In this document: positions 1-5,790 of the stretch, in pieces | How the letters are laid out: each line of letters opens with the position of its first letter | Position numbering within the stretch: the first letter of the stretch is position 1 | NCBI GenBank assembly: GCA_023435545.1 | Contig: JAEYRQ010000511.1 | Span: 1 to 6,494, forward strand | Length of the DNA stretch: 6,494 nucleotides | Reading direction: 5' to 3' | From: Pseudomonadota bacterium | Lineage (GTDB): Bacteria > Pseudomonadota > Alphaproteobacteria > Rhizobiales > Tepidamorphaceae | Notes under the pieces: model-generated | Seen by the model: only the letters and a program-made list of their open reading frames with translations | Told to the model about the DNA's origin: nothing | The model's database searches: none | Position numbers and translations under genes: made by a program

Positions 1-107
1 GACGCCGGTCCCGGCCCAGGCTCACCTTTCTGCATTTCCACGAGAGGTTCCGGGACATTTGCATCATGCCGGCTGGCGCGGCGGCCGGTAGCATTTCCGG
101 ATCGAAA

Positions 108-122
108 CCGGCTGCGAGCCGG
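108..122 (+). other. Small hairpin in the leader of the first gene
   Basis: A perfect 6-bp inverted repeat (CCGGCT, loop GCG, AGCCGG) ends 8 bases before the GGAGG that precedes the start at 140. If transcribed it would fold just upstream of the ribosome binding site. It may be chance in GC-rich DNA. Bases 1-139 otherwise hold no gene I can support on either strand and no clear promoter. Confidence 0.25.
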
Positions 123-139
123 CAACATCCGGAGGCGAC

Positions 140-481
140 ATGTACCGAACCGTCCTCGATATCGTCCGGCAGATGGCCGTTGTCCTTGCGCTGTCGGCAC
201 CGGCCGCCGCGGGCGGCGCACATGCGATCGACCCAGGCCTTGAGAGGCTCCCGATTGCCGAACTGAAGCAGATCTATCTCGTCTGCGAGCGCCAGGCCGC
301 GGAAGGTGAACGCGATAGGGGCTGGGCGATGCATTGCTCGACTGCCTATGAGATTCTGAAGCGACGTGCCTTCGGCGGTGAATTCCGCCGTTTGAAGGAA
401 TGGGCGGATGCCCAGGCATATGCCGTCGCGCTGGATGAAGCGTCGGCCGGCGCTCGGGATGGAGACTGTTCCTCGCCCTAG
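140..481 (+). CDS. Small exported protein of unknown function
   Basis: A 113-residue protein whose function I do not recognise. The start is well supported: ATG at 140 follows GGAGG at 131-135 with a short 4-base spacer. Residues 1-29 look like a Sec signal peptide: a short N-terminal part with two Arg, a hydrophobic stretch (AVVLALSAPAAA), then AHA, with cleavage predicted after residue 29. The mature part is about 84 residues, mostly helical in character, and carries Cys49, Cys66 and Cys110. The core (LPIAELKQIYLVCE ... MHCSTAYEILKRRAFGGEF) resembles small alphaproteobacterial hypothetical proteins I remember, whose role is unknown. Export to the periplasm is inferred, and Cys49-Cys66 could form a disulfide. 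The cyclase gene follows directly, so the two may be co-transcribed. Confidence 0.75.
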   Translation: MYRTVLDIVRQMAVVLALSAPAAAGGAHAIDPGLERLPIAELKQIYLVCERQAAEGERDRGWAMHCSTAYEILKRRAFGGEFRRLKEWADAQAYAVALDEASAGARDGDCSSP

Positions 482-483
482 CT

Positions 484-488
484 GAGGG
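484..488 (+). promoter_or_regulatory. Shine-Dalgarno-like GAGGG bearing on the cyclase start
   Basis: GAGGG lies 9 bases before a TTG at 498 that is in frame with the cyclase, and starts 3 bases after the stop codon of the preceding gene. It is the best ribosome binding site near any of the candidate cyclase starts and supports the long 484-residue reading. Against it are the rare TTG start and the weaker third-position G/C bias of codons 1-56 (about 73 percent by my count). Confidence 0.35.
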
Positions 489-600
489 CGCCTGCCATTG
501 TCTGTTGCGGGACGGCTGACGCGCGTTGGACAGGCTTGCTTCTCCACGACAGTTGCGCCAGGCATTAACCCGAGCGCCGACCGCGCCGTGCGGACGGTGT

Positions 601-631
601 TGACGCCGGCTGACGCCCTGCGGCTACAGTC
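601..631 (+). promoter_or_regulatory. Possible sigma-70-type promoter for the cyclase
   Basis: TTGACG at 601-606 matches the -35 consensus at 5 of 6 positions. TACAGT at 626-631 matches the -10 consensus at 4 of 6. The 19-base spacer is longer than the usual 17. A transcript starting near 638 would reach the ATG at 666 with a leader of about 28 bases. This would fit a separately expressed cyclase starting at 666, but motifs this weak also occur by chance. Confidence 0.2.
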
Positions 632-665
632 GTACGAGACCTGTGCCGCCGTTGCCGGACCCGAC

Positions 666-1952
666 ATGCCGCAGCCCCGTCCCGATCCCGCGCCGCGCAA
701 GTATCCGCCCTGGGTCGCCGTGCTCAGACGATCGGTGAGGACGCCCGACGAGATGCTCGGTGGCCAAACCGCGAACGGGATCGCCGAGTGGCTTCTGTCA
801 GATGCAATGCGCGAGGGCGACCTCCTCGTCCTGTTCGAGATGCTCGTCTGGCGCATCGTGGCGATGGGCATACCGCTGGACAGGGCCAGCCTGCATGTCG
901 GCACCCTGCATCCCGAATTCTTCGGGTTCGCCTGGAACTGGCTGCGGGCCGATGGCATCTGCGACGAAGTCAGGGTCGAGGAGGGCGCGCGCACGTCCGA
1001 GGCATACCGCCGCAATCCGCTGTACCGGGTCATCGAGTATGGCGAGACGATCGTGGGTCGCACCTCCGACCCTGACGTGCGTGCGCGCTTCCCGCTGTTC
1101 GCCGATCTGGCGGCCGAGGGCATCGAGGAATACATTGCGATGCCGCTCGGAGGCGGCGGCGCCTATCACAACGCGGCGACGGTGGCGACCCGGCATCCGG
1201 AAGGGTTCTCGCCCGAGAACCGGGCCGATCTGGAGCGGATATTCGAGCTCTTTGCGCTGCACGTGGAGCGCCACATCGTCCTGCGCATTGCCGCAAATGT
1301 ACTCGACATCTATCTCGGCCACGCAGCTGGTGGCCGCGTGCTCGCGGGCTCGATCAAGCGCGGGTCGGGCGAGCCGATTCGTGCGGTGATCTGGGCATCA
1401 GACCTGCGCGGATTCACGGACCTGTCCGAACGCCTTGCCGGTCCCGACATGATCGCCCTGCTCAACGCCTATTTCGACGTGATGGCCGGCGCGGTGATGG
1501 CGCATGACGGTGAAGTCCTGAAGTTCATCGGCGACGGTCTGCTGGCGGTGTTTCCCTATTCGTCCTTTCCGACCCCTGAGGCAGCCGCGATTTCGGCGCT
1601 GTCGGCTGCCGAGGCTGCGGTCGCGGCAGTTGCTAGGCTGAACGTCGACCCTCCCGAAGAACTCGCCGCCCTCGAAGGCTGGCGGCCGCTGCGCACCGGT
1701 GTTGCCCTCCACGAGGGAGACGTATTCTTCGGTAACGTTGGAGCGCCCCAGCGGCTCGATTTCACGGTGATCGGGCGGGCGGTGAACGTCGCCAGTCGTG
1801 TCGAGTCGCTGACCAAGGAGGTAGGCCGCGACGTGCTGCTGACCGAGCCCGTCGCCGCACTTCTGGACGTGCCGCTCGAATGTCTCGGGGACTACGCGCT
1901 GCGGGGCGTAACTGGCCGTCTGACGGTGTTCGCCCCCGCAGTGCGCGTTTAG
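666..1952 (+). CDS. Class III adenylyl cyclase with N-terminal sensor-like domain
   Basis: Predicted to convert ATP to cAMP in the cytosol; no membrane segment or signal peptide is visible. Numbering from the alternative TTG start at 498 (484 residues), the cyclase homology domain spans about 292-484 and has every expected catalytic residue: metal-binding Asp302 (WASDLRGFT) and Asp346 (KFIGDG), adenine-contacting Lys342, and transition-state residues Asn430 and Arg434 (AVNVASR). Thr423 replaces the second adenine-selecting Asp, which is the class IIIb pattern. Residues about 95-265 form a domain typical of this soluble alphaproteobacterial family (SLHVGTLHPEFFGFAWNW ... RRNPLYRVIE) and may be a GAF-like sensor; its ligand is unknown. 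The ATG at 666 gives 428 residues, closer to family length as I remember it. The TTG at 498 has the better ribosome site, and an ATG at 753 is also possible. Activity as a cyclase is more certain than the start. Confidence 0.87.
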   Translation: MPQPRPDPAPRKYPPWVAVLRRSVRTPDEMLGGQTANGIAEWLLSDAMREGDLLVLFEMLVWRIVAMGIPLDRASLHVGTLHPEFFGFAWNWLRADGICDEVRVEEGARTSEAYRRNPLYRVIEYGETIVGRTSDPDVRARFPLFADLAAEGIEEYIAMPLGGGGAYHNAATVATRHPEGFSPENRADLERIFELFALHVERHIVLRIAANVLDIYLGHAAGGRVLAGSIKRGSGEPIRAVIWASDLRGFTDLSERLAGPDMIALLNAYFDVMAGAVMAHDGEVLKFIGDGLLAVFPYSSFPTPEAAAISALSAAEAAVAAVARLNVDPPEELAALEGWRPLRTGVALHEGDVFFGNVGAPQRLDFTVIGRAVNVASRVESLTKEVGRDVLLTEPVAALLDVPLECLGDYALRGVTGRLTVFAPAVRV

Positions 1953-2006
1953 GTTGCCTGCGTCCCCTTGCCGCGGACCTATCCTGCCCCACATACCTGC
2001 TGCCTC

Positions 2007-2024
2007 CGAGCCGGCCGCGGCTCG
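2007..2024 (+). terminator. GC-rich hairpin, possible weak terminator after the cyclase
   Basis: A perfect 7-bp inverted repeat (CGAGCCG, loop GCCG, CGGCTCG) lies 55 bases past the cyclase stop and 78 bases before the next start. Only TTCC follows, not a T-run, so it is not a canonical intrinsic terminator. Its place between two functionally separate genes is the main argument for a role. Confidence 0.3.
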
Positions 2025-2101
2025 TTCCAAGGCAGCGTGTGCCGGCCAAGCCTCGCCCCAGTCCTGCCCAGGCGTGACAACCTTCGAGCCCCCATACCCA
2101 G

Positions 2102-3028
2102 ATGCAGCCCATCATCTCCGTGTCCGGTCTCACGAAGACCTATTCCAACGGCTTCCAGGCGCTGAAAGGCGTCGATCTCGATATTCGCAAGGGCGAGATC
2201 TTCGCGCTGCTCGGGCCGAACGGTGCCGGAAAGACGACGCTGATCTCGATCGTCTGCGGCATCGTCACCCCCAGCGGGGGGCGTGTCAGCGTCGGTGGAC
2301 ACGATATCCTCGACGACTACCGCGCCGCCCGCTCGATGATCGGGCTGGTGCCGCAGGAACTCACCACCGATGCCTTCGAGTCGGTGTGGGCCACGGTCTC
2401 GTTCAGCCGGGGTCTGTTCGGCCGCCGCGCCGACCCGGCCCATATCGAGAAGATCCTCCGCCAGCTGTCGCTCTGGGACAAGAAGGACCAGAGAATCATG
2501 ACGCTCTCGGGCGGCATGAAGCGGCGAGTGATGATCGCCAAAGCGCTGTCGCACGAGCCCGAGATCCTGTTCCTGGACGAGCCAACGGCGGGCGTCGACG
2601 TCGAACTCAGGCGTGACATGTGGAACCTGGTCCGCGAGCTGCGAGCGGGTGGCGTCACCGTAATCCTGACGACTCACTATCTCGAGGAGGCCGAGGAGAT
2701 GGCCGACCGGATCGGCGTGGTGAACCGGGGCGAGCTGATCCTCGTGGAGGAGAAGGCTGAACTGATGCGCAAGCTCGGCCGCAAGGAGCTGATGCTGCAT
2801 CTGACCGAGCCGGTCGAGTCGGTACCCCCGGAACTGTCGGTCTACGCGCTGGAGCTGTCCGCCGACCGCAGCGAGCTGACTTACACATACGACACGCAGG
2901 CCGAGCGCACCGGGATCACCTCCCTGCTGCGCGATCTGTCGGCGGCCGGCATCCGCTTCCGCGATCTCCAGACGAGCCAGAGCTCGCTCGAGGAGATCTT
3001 CGTCAGCCTGGTGAGTGAACGGCAATGA
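2102..3028 (+). CDS. yadG: ABC-2 type exporter ATP-binding protein, YadG-like
   Basis: The cytoplasmic ATPase subunit of an export-type ABC transporter; it powers the permease encoded next. The 308 residues equal the length of E. coli YadG as I recall it. In order: Walker A GPNGAGKT at 38-45, Q-loop Gln85 (GLVPQE), signature LSGGM at 135-139, Walker B ILFLDE at 155-160 with catalytic Glu160, and H-loop His192 in TTHYLEEAE. The block [14 protein letters not shown] is characteristic of the YadG/DrrA-like group. A C-terminal region of about 90 residues ends in [10 protein letters not shown], also typical. The start is certain in one sense: an in-frame TGA at 2075-2077 leaves ATG 2102 as the first possible start, yet no Shine-Dalgarno is visible before it. 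The substrate is not known for the family, so transport specificity cannot be called. Confidence 0.93.
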   Translation: MQPIISVSGLTKTYSNGFQALKGVDLDIRKGEIFALLGPNGAGKTTLISIVCGIVTPSGGRVSVGGHDILDDYRAARSMIGLVPQELTTDAFESVWATVSFSRGLFGRRADPAHIEKILRQLSLWDKKDQRIMTLSGGMKRRVMIAKALSHEPEILFLDEPTAGVDVELRRDMWNLVRELRAGGVTVILTTHYLEEAEEMADRIGVVNRGELILVEEKAELMRKLGRKELMLHLTEPVESVPPELSVYALELSADRSELTYTYDTQAERTGITSLLRDLSAAGIRFRDLQTSQSSLEEIFVSLVSERQ

Positions 3029-3786
3029 ACTTCGTCGCAATAGCCACGATCTACCGGTTCGAGATGGCGCGCATGCGCCGCACGATGCTGCAGAGTGTCG
3101 TTTCGCCGGTGATATCCACCTCGCTCTATTTCGTCGTGTTCGGCGCGGCGATCGGCTCGCGCATCACCGAAATCGATGGGGTGAGCTATGGCGCGTTCAT
3201 CGTGCCGGGGCTGATCATGCTCATGCTGTTCACGCAGAGCCTGTCGAATGCCTCGTTCGGCATCTATTTCCCGCGCTTCGTCGGCACCATCTACGAGGTG
3301 CTGTCGGCGCCGGTGTCGTATCTCGAGATCGTCATCGCCTATGTCGGTGCAGCCGCGACCAAGTCGATCATCCTCGGGCTGATCATCCTGGCGACAGCAA
3401 GCCTGTTCGTGCCGCTGAGGATCGAGCATCCCGGCTGGATGTTGGTGTTCCTGGTGCTCACCGCGGTCACCTTCAGCCTGTTCGGCTTCATTATCGGCAT
3501 CTGGGCGGAGAATTTCGAGCAGCTCCAACTCGTGCCGCTGCTGATCGTCACGCCATTGGCGTTCCTGGGGGGTACTTTCTACTCGATCGAGATGCTGCCG
3601 CCGGTCTGGCAGCAGATCTCGCTCGCAAATCCCGTGGTCTACCTCGTCTCCGGCTTTCGATGGAGCTTTTACGGGCTCTCGGACGTCAGCTTCGGTGTCA
3701 GCCTGACCATGACGCTGGTGTTCCTGGCGATCTGCCTTGCGATCGTCGCCTGGATCTTCAGGACCGGTTACAAGCTCAAGCAGTGA
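3025..3786 (+). CDS. yadH: ABC-2 type exporter permease, YadH-like
   Basis: The inner-membrane partner of the ATPase encoded upstream; two copies with two ATPases would form the exporter. The start overlaps the yadG stop in an ATGA at 3025-3028, so the two are translationally coupled. The 253 residues are close to the roughly 256 of E. coli YadH as I recall it. Six hydrophobic segments can be seen at about 23-43, 57-77, 102-128, 137-159, 168-183 and 226-246, with a basic N-terminal helix (RFEMARMRR) before the first, as in ABC-2 permeases. The signature of the family is around 171-196: [20 protein letters not shown] followed by LPPVWQ. The basic C-terminus (YKLKQ) is short. The substrate is unknown. 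Related ABC-2 systems export drugs, lipids or polysaccharides, and nothing here distinguishes among these. Confidence 0.93.
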   Translation: MNFVAIATIYRFEMARMRRTMLQSVVSPVISTSLYFVVFGAAIGSRITEIDGVSYGAFIVPGLIMLMLFTQSLSNASFGIYFPRFVGTIYEVLSAPVSYLEIVIAYVGAAATKSIILGLIILATASLFVPLRIEHPGWMLVFLVLTAVTFSLFGFIIGIWAENFEQLQLVPLLIVTPLAFLGGTFYSIEMLPPVWQQISLANPVVYLVSGFRWSFYGLSDVSFGVSLTMTLVFLAICLAIVAWIFRTGYKLKQ

Positions 3787-3872
3787 GCCGCCCGGCGGAT
3801 CAGCGATTGCCTTGGCAGGTCGCATTGGCCACCGTGAGGCTGTCGCCGATTCTGGCATACCGGGAGATCGCC

Positions 3873-4145
3873 ATGTCCAAGCTCGCCCTTGCAGCCCCCA
3901 TCCTCGTCCTCTGCGGCGTTGCCGTCGCATCGCCGGCTGGTGCACAGGGCGCAGACACGCCGCCCGATATCGTCGCCGACCAGATCCGCAGCCAGGGCTT
4001 CACCTGCGACACGGCCGAAAGCGCGACCCGCGACGAGGGCGATACCACGCCCGGCGAGCAGGCCTGGATCCTGACCTGCTCCAACGCGACCTACCGCGTG
4101 AAGTTCGTGCCGGACCAGGCGGCGCATGTCGAGCAGATCGACTGA
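3873..4145 (+). CDS. Small exported protein with two cysteines, function unknown
   Basis: A 90-residue protein that I read from ATG 3873, preceded by GGGAG at 3862-3866 with 6 bases of spacing. The same frame stays open far upstream through yadH, but that part is a by-product of base composition. Residues 1-24 make a clear Sec signal peptide: MSK, a hydrophobic core, and ASPAGA, with cleavage predicted before Gln25. Cys14 lies inside the signal and not in a proper lipobox, so a lipoprotein is unlikely. The mature 66 residues hold Cys45 and Cys69, which could pair in the periplasm, and the segment AWILTCSNATYRVKFVPDQAAHVEQI, which looks like beta strands. I recall similar short hypothetical proteins in Hyphomicrobiales but no assigned function. 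It has 86 bases of spacing from yadH, so it may or may not share its transcript. Confidence 0.75.
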   Translation: MSKLALAAPILVLCGVAVASPAGAQGADTPPDIVADQIRSQGFTCDTAESATRDEGDTTPGEQAWILTCSNATYRVKFVPDQAAHVEQID

Positions 4146-4155
4146 CGCTGGTTGG

Positions 4156-4172
4156 GGCCGTCGGCAGCGGCC
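4156..4172 (+). other. Short inverted repeat between the exported protein and the methyltransferase
   Basis: A 5-bp stem (GGCCG, 7-base loop, CGGCC) starts 10 bases after the stop of the exported protein gene. No T-run follows. It could be a weak terminator or processing signal, or chance; a direct repeat GGCCGTC overlaps it at 4156-4162 and 4170-4176. Confidence 0.15.
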
Positions 4173-4215
4173 GTCCGATCCGCGCGACCATGCGAATAAC
4201 AGGGGGTGAACCGCC

Positions 4216-5040
4216 ATGATCAGCCTGAAGACCTTCTACGACGAGCACCCGATCAACGAGACCGAGATCGTCGAGAAAGTCGAGGCGGACGGCATCGCCC
4301 GCGACGACATCCGCCCTGAGCACCTCTCGCGCCACGACCAGGACCACTACGGCGGCCTCGCGGCCACCGACACGCTCGTCGCCAAACTGCGCATCCAGCC
4401 GGGGATGCATGTTCTCGACATCTGCTCGGGCATGGGCGGCACCAGCCGCTACCTCGCCTACCGGCACGGGGCGGTGGTTCATGGCGTCGATCTGACGGAA
4501 TCGCGCGTCGTCGGCGCCCAGCGGCTGACCGAGATGGTCGGTCTCGGGGATCGGGTAACGTTCAGCGTCGGCGATGCGGCACATCTCGACCTCGGCGCCG
4601 AACGCTTCGACCGGGCGATCAGCCAGGAGGCGTTCCTGCACATCACCGACCGCGAGAGCCTGTTCGCCGGCTGCTACAATGTGCTGAAGCCCGGTGGCGG
4701 CCTCGGCTTCACGGACTGGACGGCGACGGAAAAGCTCGGGCCGGAGGCGCGGGCCTTCTTCGCCGAGACCTTCGCCGCGCCGAAGCTGATCGGTCTGCTC
4801 GACTATGTGGAGCTTCTCAAGGGCGCCGGCTTCGTCGACGTGCAGGCGATGGACCTCTCCGCCGAGTGGCGGGCGATCCTGACCGAGCGGTTGGAGATGT
4901 TCCGTTCGCTGGAGCGGGAGACGGTGGCCCGCTTTGGCCAGGATCGCTTCGACACCTATATCCGCAACTACGAGTTCTTCGTCGATGCGATCGGCTCCGG
5001 CGCACTCGGGGGAGGGCGGTTCATCGGCTGGAAGCGCTGA
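4216..5040 (+). CDS. Class I SAM-dependent methyltransferase, substrate unknown
   Basis: A cytosolic 274-residue Rossmann-fold methyltransferase that would transfer a methyl group from S-adenosylmethionine. The start is firm: AGGGGGTGA at 4201-4209 lies 6 bases before ATG. Motif I is VLDICSGMG at 66-74, an unusual wording with Cys-Ser-Gly where many members have Gly-Cys-Gly. The acidic residue ending beta 2 is Asp92 (HGVDLT). Asp120 (VGDAAHLD) and LKPGGGLGFTDW at 157-168 are the later landmarks. The N-terminal lead-in (DHYGGLAATD) and the C-terminal part (ILTERLEMFRSLE ... YEFFVDAIGSGALGGGRFIGW) resemble the small-molecule N-methyltransferases of the sarcosine/dimethylglycine and UbiE-like group. 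That similarity is from memory and does not settle the substrate. No neighbouring gene suggests a betaine, quinone or lipid pathway. Confidence 0.88.
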   Translation: MISLKTFYDEHPINETEIVEKVEADGIARDDIRPEHLSRHDQDHYGGLAATDTLVAKLRIQPGMHVLDICSGMGGTSRYLAYRHGAVVHGVDLTESRVVGAQRLTEMVGLGDRVTFSVGDAAHLDLGAERFDRAISQEAFLHITDRESLFAGCYNVLKPGGGLGFTDWTATEKLGPEARAFFAETFAAPKLIGLLDYVELLKGAGFVDVQAMDLSAEWRAILTERLEMFRSLERETVARFGQDRFDTYIRNYEFFVDAIGSGALGGGRFIGWKR

Positions 5041-5112
5041 ACCGAACCTGACTCGCCACTGCGCGTTTGTCGAGGACGATAAGATCATCAACCACGGGAG
5101 GATCGGCAGACG

Positions 5113-5637
5113 ATGGCCATATCGCAGAAGGAAGAAGCGCGGGCACTGAGCGCGGACGAGCGGGACCTCGTCGAGAAATCGCATCATCCGATGCTGCAGG
5201 AGATTCCCGACGCCGAGCTCGCCAGTCTCGTGAAGCTGGTGCGCGAGCGCCGCGACAAGGCCAAGGCGCAGGCGAACCAGCGTCGCCGCGAGATGCGCGG
5301 CAAGGGCGCGCCGAAGGGCGCCACCCCGTCGGCCGCCGACGAGGGCTCCAAGCTGAAGCTCGCCGTGCTGGCGATGGCGGTCCGCAGGCTCAACAGCGAG
5401 TCCGAACGCCGCCGCCGCATGGGCGCCAGCGCCGACATGGCCGACAACGCCCGCAAGGCACTCGCCATGAAGCGCGCCGCCGAGGCGGACAAGGGTCCCG
5501 AATTCAACAGCCGCCATGCGCGCAAGGGCATGCGAAAAATCGCCAACAAGCGCGGCGAGAACCTCGTCGACCCGATGGAGCGCGGCCGCCTGCGCAAGGC
5601 CGGTGCCGTTGCCCAGGCCAAGCGCGACGCCAGGTAG
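5113..5637 (+). CDS. Conserved-type, strongly basic small protein of unknown function
   Basis: A 174-residue protein that I do not recognise by function. ATG 5113 follows GGGAGG at 5096-5101 with a rather long 11-base spacer. It has 43 Lys/Arg against 25 Asp/Glu by my count, no Cys, Trp or Tyr, and a single Phe (131), so it probably lacks a normal hydrophobic core. Several stretches look helical or coiled: ELASLVKLVRERRDKAKAQ at 35-53, the basic segment QRRREMRGKG at 56-65, and LAVLAMAVRRLNSESERRRR at 83-102. The start ALSADERDLVEKSHHP and the block RGKGAPKGATPSAADEGS match conserved hypothetical proteins I remember from rhizobia. Binding to DNA, RNA or ribosomes is a guess from charge alone. 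It has no signal peptide. It sits alone between the methyltransferase and guaB, with 72 and 153 bases of spacing. Confidence 0.8.
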   Translation: MAISQKEEARALSADERDLVEKSHHPMLQEIPDAELASLVKLVRERRDKAKAQANQRRREMRGKGAPKGATPSAADEGSKLKLAVLAMAVRRLNSESERRRRMGASADMADNARKALAMKRAAEADKGPEFNSRHARKGMRKIANKRGENLVDPMERGRLRKAGAVAQAKRDAR

Positions 5638-5790
5638 GACATAATCCCGCGGTCGCGGCGTGGCCGACCATGCCGCTTCCGCCCGCGCCCGCTCCGTGCT
5701 AATCACCGGCGCCAATCTTTTCCGACGCGATCCGACTCGCCCTCGACAGATGTCTGCCGAGGCCACCGGGTCCCATTTCCGGAGTTGGCG

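Noticed and set aside
1954..1985. TTGCCT with TATCCT as a yadG promoter
   Set aside because: The 20-base spacer is too long, and the pair lies more than 110 bases before the start, upstream of the hairpin at 2007-2024.
3812..3853. TTGGC repeats with a GATTCT as a promoter for the small exported protein gene
   Set aside because: TTGGCC to GATTCT has the right spacing, but the -10 element matches the consensus poorly.
1979..3945. Two long minus-strand open frames opposite yadG and yadH
   Set aside because: Both are antisense to confident ABC transporter genes, and their translations are low-complexity and domain-free.
3015..4145. A 376-codon plus-strand frame joining yadH's alternate frame to the small exported protein
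   Set aside because: The part before 3873 overlaps yadH in another frame and reads as His- and Arg-rich nonsense. Only the last 90 codons have a ribosome site and a signal peptide.
5651..5669. Inverted repeat GGTCG/CGACC after the basic protein gene
   Set aside because: It has only a 5-bp stem with a 9-base loop and no T-run. It is not convincing as a terminator. Bases 5638-5790 otherwise show no gene and no clear guaB promoter.
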